Of a stretch of DNA of 64,000 bases, positions 38,701 through 47,700 are shown piece by piece. Position 1 is the stretch's first letter. Each line of letters opens with the position of its first letter. Made by a program: the position numbers and the translations under genes. The notes beneath the pieces were generated by a model. It made no database searches and was not told the DNA's origin. It saw nothing but the letters and a program-made list of their open reading frames with translations. Source of the DNA: Arcuatula senhousia (Eukaryota > Mollusca > Bivalvia > Mytilida > Mytilidae); NCBI GenBank assembly GCA_963971305.1, contig OZ020305.1, positions 1,955,001 through 2,019,000 on the forward strand, written 5' to 3'.

Positions 38701-41700
38701 TCAACAAATTTTGTTTAGTTTGTCTAAGAATTTCTTTAAAAAATGAGCATTAAGTAATATCCTTATTACATATTGATTGGTAAATATCAGTCATACTTTT
38801 CCAGACTAACTTGAAACACTTTGCTTTCTGTCATAACCCTCCTTTATTAAGTTGTCAATTCACCAGCTAAGATGTCAAAAATTCTTCCAGCAGTTCCATT
38901 TAGTACTGATTTACACAAATAGATTGGAAGTCTTAAGCTGACCATTTATATAGACCTGTCTGAATGTGCAAATTGTTTCACAGCTATTATCTTTAAGCTT
39001 ATCCTCAGTTAGCCTTATATTGACTTGCTGGCAGTGTTTAGAGGTTTTTTGCACTTTTATGATTTGATTATTTAGTTTAATGTTGAAATTACCCACTAAC
39101 TATATTTTATGAGCTAATTCTAAATTATTTCTACACTGACAATACTTGACAGTGTTTTTCAGGTTTTGTGTACTCGTCAGATTTTATTATAAAAGATGTT
39201 ATTGTAAAAGAATCCCATATATAATTAAATCAACTTAACCATTCTATTAAATTTTGTAGTCATATCATTTTCAAAGGAGGTTCTTTGAATAAATCTAACC
39301 TTACCAGTGATAGATGCCCATTTTTAGATCTAGATTTAAGTATAATCAATGGAAAATTACACACTAAAATATATGATAAATGGGATGACTTTTCATTTCG
39401 TATTGTGAATTTTCCTTTTCTAGAGGGAGATGTACCACTTGCTCCGTCTTATCGAGTATATATTTCACAGTTGGTAAGATATGCTCAGATCTGCAGTGGT
39501 GTGTCTGATTTTAATGATAAAAACCGGTGTATTACAAAAAAATTACTAAAACAAGGATATCGTTACCACAAATTAGTGAAGTGGTTTACTAAGTTTTATC
39601 GTAAATATCTATACCTTATTGGAAAATTTAACTGTACACGACGAATTTTGATTGTAAAGGGAATATCCCATCCAGATTTCTACGGTAATGTTGTTTATAA
39701 AGCAAATAAATTCAAAACCAATCCTTTGGGAATGCAAAATTTGCTTAAAACTTTATTAGATAAAGGTTATGAAATGGATATTTTAGTAAAATCTTTGAAT
39801 TTAGTCTTCTTTGGAAAAAAATACTGATGATTTGATACTTACTTTAAAATGTTAATCGCCTTTTTTATACTTTTTTATACTTTTTTTACTTATGTCATTT
39901 TTGAGCATTACAGCGGTCAAGTGTGTCGGTTTTGTGTGATGATGCATCATCAAATCATGAATTGTTTGACGTGTTGTGTCGGATTTAAAATCGACATACT
40001 TGATTTTATTACATCAGTCGATTGATGCTTCCTAAGCAAGGAATCTTTATCAAAGCTTATGTTTGTATTTAGTCGAATTTATGTTAATTGTTTTTTGTCA
40101 AGAAGAGGGTCTTTCAAATTGAGATTGGGCTTGAATCATATGTATTTTATTTTCAATCTAGGGGCCAATTGAAAAACAGCGAGCAGCGACCGCTTTTTCA
40201 TTGTGGATATTTAAAATATACGTTTATAATGTAGGTTGTGTCACGTCCACTTATTCCACATCTCTTTTTCTTCTATCTTACTTTAATTATAGACCTTGTT
40301 TTTGGAACTAATGGTTTTTTCTGTTTGTTTTTGTATAGTACATGTAAGATGGATTTATACAAATACTGTAAGTCAGATCTACTTTAAAAACACCACGAGG
40401 AGCAAAAAACAACAGCAGAGTGTCTTTCACATAGATACACTTTTAGAAAAGAAACTTTCATATACAGCTTCAAAACCAAAATCAAGGTACCTATTTTTAA
40501 GACATTTAAATCTCCAGCTAACCATATTGTACTATTTTAACACATGACTATTTAGGTCTATTATTTTTTTCTCATTTCAGTTCCTCCAAGTTACTCGTAT
40601 TTACCAGAGCACAGTTTTATTCGAGGGTTAACTGATTTTCTCATAGAGGCTGCTAAACAAGGTAATTATGAAATTGGAGCTGTTGGTTAAATCTTTTTCT
40701 TTTGACGCTAAAGTGCAGAAAATATTGTAAAGAGTAATGCTCTCTAATTGCTAATAAGGCCATGCTTTGAAGGCATAAAATTGGTTTGAAGACAACTTAT
40801 TCATGCAGTTAAAAAATCCAAGGACTGAAAAAAAAACAATGTTTGATAAAAAAATGTTTTTGATCCCAAGGGCACATATTGTTCCTATGGAAAATACTTC
40901 TTAAATAATTTGTTTTCTAAACTTGTTTATAATTCTTTTTAAGTTTTCTGTAAAGGGCGTAAATGAATCACAAGAAATGCATTAATATATTGCGTTATGT
41001 TGTAACAAAAAGTGCAGAAAGATGTTTTTCTTAATTTTTTATAACTGGCTATTCTTGTTTTAGTTTGCTTTTATCATTTTTTTAAAGTCGAAATCTTCAA
41101 GGACATTTAAGACAGCTATTTATATTCAAACTGATGTCAAGATAACAGTTTCTAATAGTACATTATAAAGAAGGATATATTGCAATTTTTTTTTATAGAT
41201 TTTTTCAACTATGAGTAATTTTATTAACACTTTAAGAAAAGAACAGTTGTATATTAACATATATATAGTTGAAACTGTTGTTATTTTGCTGCCATTATTA
41301 AGGCAAATATCGGTGATTCTCATACTTTTTATTCGTATTTTCCAATTCTGCAAGGCTTTTTAGTTAATTCACAATCTTTCATCATGGATTGGCTATTCAA
41401 CTGAACACATATACTGAGTAAGCTTGCTTGCACCTCCGATTTTAGTAAAAATTACTATTTTTATCTTAGAGTCCTTAGTCAGTCCCTAGTGGATTAGTTT
41501 TCTGTTTTGGTGCCTGTGCCAAGTCGGTCAGTAGCATTGTGATCTTTGATTTCTCCAATGCGTGTATTTTCTCTTATACGTTTGGGATTGATCCTTAATG
41601 TTCAGTAATTTTGTCATTACCTTATTAAATGAATACAAAAAACTGTTTTAATTTAAGGTCCTGAGTCAGTCTCCAGTCGTCTGGTCGAGATAACCTTGAC

Positions 41701-44700
41701 GTCTTTGCAAGAAGAGGTCACTAGAGTGCTACCACCTATAAATTGGGCTGGGCTTCTAACACCACTAATGAGAATGAATTTTGGTAAGATTTATCTTGTA
41801 GATAACAATGGCTAACTATAGTAAGTCTTTAAGTTGTTGTGATATCCGAATATTTGCTCCACATTGTAGACCTATTTGTGACTTTGGGATGAAGAACTGA
41901 TCTATAGGTATATTAAAGGGATGTTTATTTCAGTTTTTATTATATGATTTTGTTTTATTTATGTAGACTAAAAATCACTTCTTTTCTTCCGGCAATGAAT
42001 AAAAAGGAACAGCCTCAGCATTATTTAGGAACAATTATAAAACCTGTTCTTTCCCCAGTTTTTATTTTGATTTTTTTTAAATTATTTTGTTTCATGAATT
42101 ATAACTACAACTCATTCACTCACTTTTGTCTTTAAGGTAAAGAAGTACAGAAGTTATGTCTACAGTTAGCAGTCGGCCAGAGTTCATCCTCCCCGACAGC
42201 TGTAATGTTTTTATCCTCCTGGATAACAGCACCTCTCTATAACACCTTACATGTAAGTATGATTCCATCCCTTCCCCATGTGGCAGTTATGTTTCTATCT
42301 CTCCTTCCCTGAACGGCAGTTATGCTTTTACCTTCTGGATGACAGCACTCCTCTTCAATCATTACATGTAAGTATGTGTTTCCCTCTTTTCCCTTCCCCC
42401 ATCAGCAGTTATGTTTTTATGTTCCCTTCCCCCAGCGGCAGTTATGTTTTTATCTTCCTTAATGGCAGCAACCCTTAATAAAACATCATATGTATGCAAG
42501 TTGGTTAGCCCCTTCATTTGTTTTATATTTGAGGTATTTCTATTTTTTAAATTCTTTGGAATACTTTTACAAAATCAGTTATTTTTCACTAGAGTAACAT
42601 TAAACTAGTTGATGATGTGTCTTTATTGTGACAGTTCAGAGTAAGACTATGTCAGCTTTAATCTAATATCATGTGTGGCATTTACAAATTAATTAACCTA
42701 TCATTGAAGGTTGTTATAAATGTTTGCCTTTTCTTTTAAAAAGATAGCCTTTTCATTGGTGACATCAATTATTTGCTAAATTAGTAAAGTTTTTGTATAA
42801 ATTCTTTTGGTTGTATTCCAAATTTTTAAATAAAATTTGATTTCAATGAAATTCATAAATTAACTTTTATTCTTAAATTCAGATTTTAATTCAATAAATA
42901 AAACATAAATCAAATTATATTATTGAAATTTGTTAATATACATGTTATTTGAGTTCTATGCCATAATGGTATGATTTTAATTAGATTTATGTATTAGATA
43001 AATCATTTAGCAGTACTCATATACCAGAAGAAAGACAATTGTCTTTAATGATTTTGTTTTATTTTGAAAAACCTGTCAAAAATGTAGGTTTAAAGTATGA
43101 TTTACATATCATCACAAATTACACCATGAAAATTTTAGATAACACTCTCAAAATTAGAATATGCACTCAATTTTTATGAAAAGTCTGAGTATGTAATATG
43201 TGATGATATTTTAAACCATACTCTTGAAGAGAATAGTGTGAGATGCAAAGGCCTTTTGTTGGCAAGTTTGACTCTGACGGATCAACTTCTCTGGGTTCAT
43301 ATATGTTTATTATGGTTTGTGGGTTTTTAGAATTTAATTAAGCTTCATTTTATAGCAGTGAACTATATGGAAATTAATGTGCAAGAGGAAGTACCATTGC
43401 CCTAGGATATCATTCTGGTGAGATAATTCGACTTATAAACATTTTCCTTTTTATAGCCTTAAATGGAGAGCACAGACATTAACAATGAGGTTCCTCCTAG
43501 TTCTATGTTTACTTCTAATTACAGATTGACTGTAAGACAACACTGTTTCAAGCTCTGCCAACTCTTATCAAATCCATAGCTCCATCTGTGATTAAGATTT
43601 TTATAGAGAAAGGAGGAAGTGAAATCTTACTATCTACAAACATACAGGCCAAGAAGTGTATACTCCAGGGTTTCCAGCAAGCCCTACATGTGCCTGACCC
43701 TCCAGAATCTATCACTAGTGTCTTACATCAGTGTTTGGAGAGTCTGTATAAATTACCAATTCATGAGGTAAGTCTACAGCTAGCCCTACATGTGCCTGAC
43801 CCTCCAGAATATATCACTAGTGTCTTACATCAGTGTCTGGAGAGTCTGTATAAATTATCTACTACTAGTGTCTTACATCAGTGTCTGGGGAGTCTGTATA
43901 AACTACCAATTAATGAGGTAGGTTTCCAGCAAGCCCTACATGTGCCTGACCCACCAGAATCTATCACTAGTGTCTGACATCAGTGTCTGGAGAGTCTGTA
44001 TAAATTACCAGCTTATGAAGCAAGTCTATAGCTAGCCCTACATGTGCCTGACCCTCCAGAATATATCACTAGCGTCTTACATCAGTGTCTGGAATGTCTG
44101 TATAAACAATCAATTAATGAGATAAGTAGAAAACAGACTTTTTGATTAACCCTCTGAAATACTTTAACATGACACATACCACCATTTCTTTAAAATGCTT
44201 GTACTAATTCAGGACCATTGCCAGCTTCGATTCCTGCAGTTTGTCAGTGCCTTGTTTTGTCTTTATTTTCTTAGACATTTGATGTTTGGAATTCAGTTTT
44301 TTTTTTATTAACTTTATATGCATATACTGTTTGCTGCCATCTTCTTCTTTGTTAAATTTTTCCTGGTATTGAATCTGACGGACCAGACATAATATAAAAG
44401 CTGATTCATACACTTTATATGGCCTATATCACAGCTTTTTCTTTTTTTGTACGTTAAAAATTTTAAAAGTGTTTATTCAACTGAGATTGTTTAAACAATA
44501 GTTGCATTTAAGTAACAATTCTACAGGATTATTCAGTTCAGAACCGTTAAATTCTTGGTTTTATCTCCTGTTGCAACTATATACATGTAGTATGTAACAT
44601 TATACTGTAACGATCTATCAATGAAGGGGAATGATTACTTTAAATGGTGTGAATATCCAAAATATAACAATAAGAAAAAAAGTAAAAAACCGTAAACTTG

Positions 44701-47700
44701 ATAAGTGTGAATAACCAAAATACATGTATTACTGTGAAAAGATGGATTGTAATCTTTATTGATTCTGATGATAGTATATACTATACAATTATTTAAATAT
44801 TTTTCTTTGCTGAAGTCACTGACGTATTGAGTTTAACTATAAAAAGGGTGACAGTAGAATTGGAATAGGTTAAAAAATCTAATTTGATCAGATCCTTGTT
44901 CAGTCTATGAAAAACTCATCAGAGATGCTCTTTCCAAAAATTTGAAAGTTAAATAAAACAGGTTATAAATACAATACGGGTATTAAACGGTTAATTGCAC
45001 AGATTTGAATAGCACAGTCTGAGACAAACTTTTTTACTGACCAACTTTGCAATTGATAGTTGTTTGTTCTTTGTTCTTTCACAATACACAATCAGCATTT
45101 ATATAATTCAAAGCAGAAAATTCCAATAATGTCTGATATTTTTATGGAGTTTTAATGGTCCTGATATAAAATCCAAGTATATCTTAGGCATTTAACAGTA
45201 TCAGATCATAATAAAAAGATAAAAATACACTGAACAAGTCAAACATACTTTTAAGATCATTTATTTTTCACCAGAGTAATATTAAACTAGTTGATGATGT
45301 GTCTTTATTGTGACAGTTCAGAGTAAGACTATGTCAGCTTAATCTAATATCATGTGTGACATTTACAAATTAATTAACTTATCATTGAAGATTATTATTA
45401 TTTTTTGCCTTTTGTTTTAAAATGATAGCCTTTTCATTGGTGACATCTATTATCTGCTGAATTAGTACAGTTTTTTTTTTGTATAAATTCTTTTGGTTGT
45501 TCTCAAAATCTTTAAATAAAATTTGATTTCAATGAAATTCATAAATTAACTTTTATTCTTAAATTTGGATTTTAATTCAATAAATAAACCATAAATCAAA
45601 TTATATTATTGAAGTTGTATTAATATACATGCTATTTGAGTTCTATGCCATAATGGTATGATTTTAATTAGATTTATGTATTAGATAAATCATTAAGCAG
45701 TACTCATCTACCAGAAGAAAATAATTTTGTCTTAAATGATTTTATTTTGTTTTGAAAAAACCTGTCAAAAATGTAGGTTTAAAGTATGATTTACATATCA
45801 TCACATATCACACCCTGAAAAATTTAAATAACACTCTCAGAATTAGAATATGCACTCAAATTTTATAAAAATTCTGAGTATGTAATATGTGATGATATTT
45901 GAAATCATACTCTTGAAGAGAAAAGTGTGCGATGCAAAGGCCTTTTGTTGGCAAGTTTAATTTCGTTTGAAATGCCTGTACCAAGTCAGGACCATTGCGA
46001 TCCACCAATTCTCCGGTATGACTGATTCGTTTTTGTCATTTTCTCTGGACTATGAGATTGATCATTCAAGTTCGGTAGTTTTGTTATTACCCTTACTAAT
46101 GTCTGATATTTTTATTGAGTTTTAATGGTCTTGATATCAAATCCAAGTATATGATAGGCATTTAACAGTATCAGATCATAATCAAAAGATAAAAATACAC
46201 AAACTAAACAAAGGCAACAAAGGTAACAGGGAAAATCACTCTTCTGTTTTTTAATATGTTTTGACTTATTTAGCTGTTTTATTTCTCAAATCTTTATTTC
46301 CAGCACTGTTTGATGTGTTTATTTGGTGAATGTTTTTCTGAGGTACCAGATACGATAGTTGATAAGATCATCACTGATGACCTATCATCTGAGATATCAA
46401 GTTACAAAGGAATCTTCGTCAGATGTTATTTAGTGGCAAGGGGGAGACAACCTATGGCAATTCTGAATTCTTGTGTTGATCACTGTATCAATACTCCTAC
46501 TACAAACTTGTAAGTTTGAACACAGTTCATAACTTGTTAAGCTGTGTCATACTGATCTTTAATGATTATATGTTATTCTGGTTTGTTGTTGATTCATTAC
46601 AATAGAAATATATGTTAGTTTCATTAGCACCTTTTTATCTTAGAAACTTAATTCATTAGTTGGTGAAACTTGGCATGTAATGAATCAGTGTACTGCTCCA
46701 CTTTAATCCTTGAACAGTTTTAATTGGTGTTTTGGCAACGTGACGGGTGTGCTATAGCAAGCAGGAACTGCTTACTCTTCCGGAGCATCTGAGTTCACTC
46801 TCGTTTCGACTTGAGTTCGCGTTGTTGAATGCTGTTTTGTTGTTATGTATGTGTGTGTTTTATGTTGTTATGTGGTTTGTTTTGATGTGATGATTTTTTG
46901 TCTGCCAATTTTGTCTTTGTCTTTACGGTTTTATGATACTGATTACCCCTCTGGTACACCTTTGCTTCTTTTAATGTTGAAGCTAATATATAGGGATTAA
47001 GTTTGACTTTCATGGCCAGGTGACAATTCTATGCAACATATCAAAAGAAATTTCTCTTAAGCTTTTCTGAAATAAACATACACGAGAACGTTTTGAAATT
47101 TTGCTGAGTGGTTCAGTATATCCAAAAAATTTTCAGACCTATCATACTTTGTGTTTGGTACAGGTCCAATATGACAAATTTTTCAAACTTCTCGAAAATG
47201 TTTATGACTATAATTCAAACATTTTTTAAGACCTTTTTCATTCTGCTTCCTGTTTAGGATGAAGAGCCTTTATCCCAGTTGTGTTTTCTCTCCCCTTCGT
47301 TTGATTTTGTTTTGATTACAGAAAGAGAAAAAGGGTACTACACCTTCTACAGAACACTCTGTACCAGACCTTGCTGTGTGATTCAGAGTTTACTGGTACC
47401 CTTCAATGTGTTCAGTGGTTTATGGAGTTACTGGGTCACTCCAGGAACATCACCAATGGTGTCATGAAAATTTCCAAAGATGTCCAATTGTCAGAAGTAA
47501 GTTTATAATGTTAATCATTTTAGTAAAATTACTAGAGTTGACATTCATTTTAACAAGTACTCTATGATATAACTGTGGAAGTAGATTTTTTTAATTTAAA
47601 TGTTGGTGTTTGAAATAGGTCAACCAAAACACAAAATTTAAATATTGCTGAGTAAAAAAGTATGGCATAAATTTATAGAATATTTCTGGATCTTCCTCTT

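Noticed and set aside
47279..47467. Open frame MCFLSPSFDF...
   Set aside because: Overlaps FOCAD exon 26 in a different frame; the phase set by exon 25 selects the other reading.
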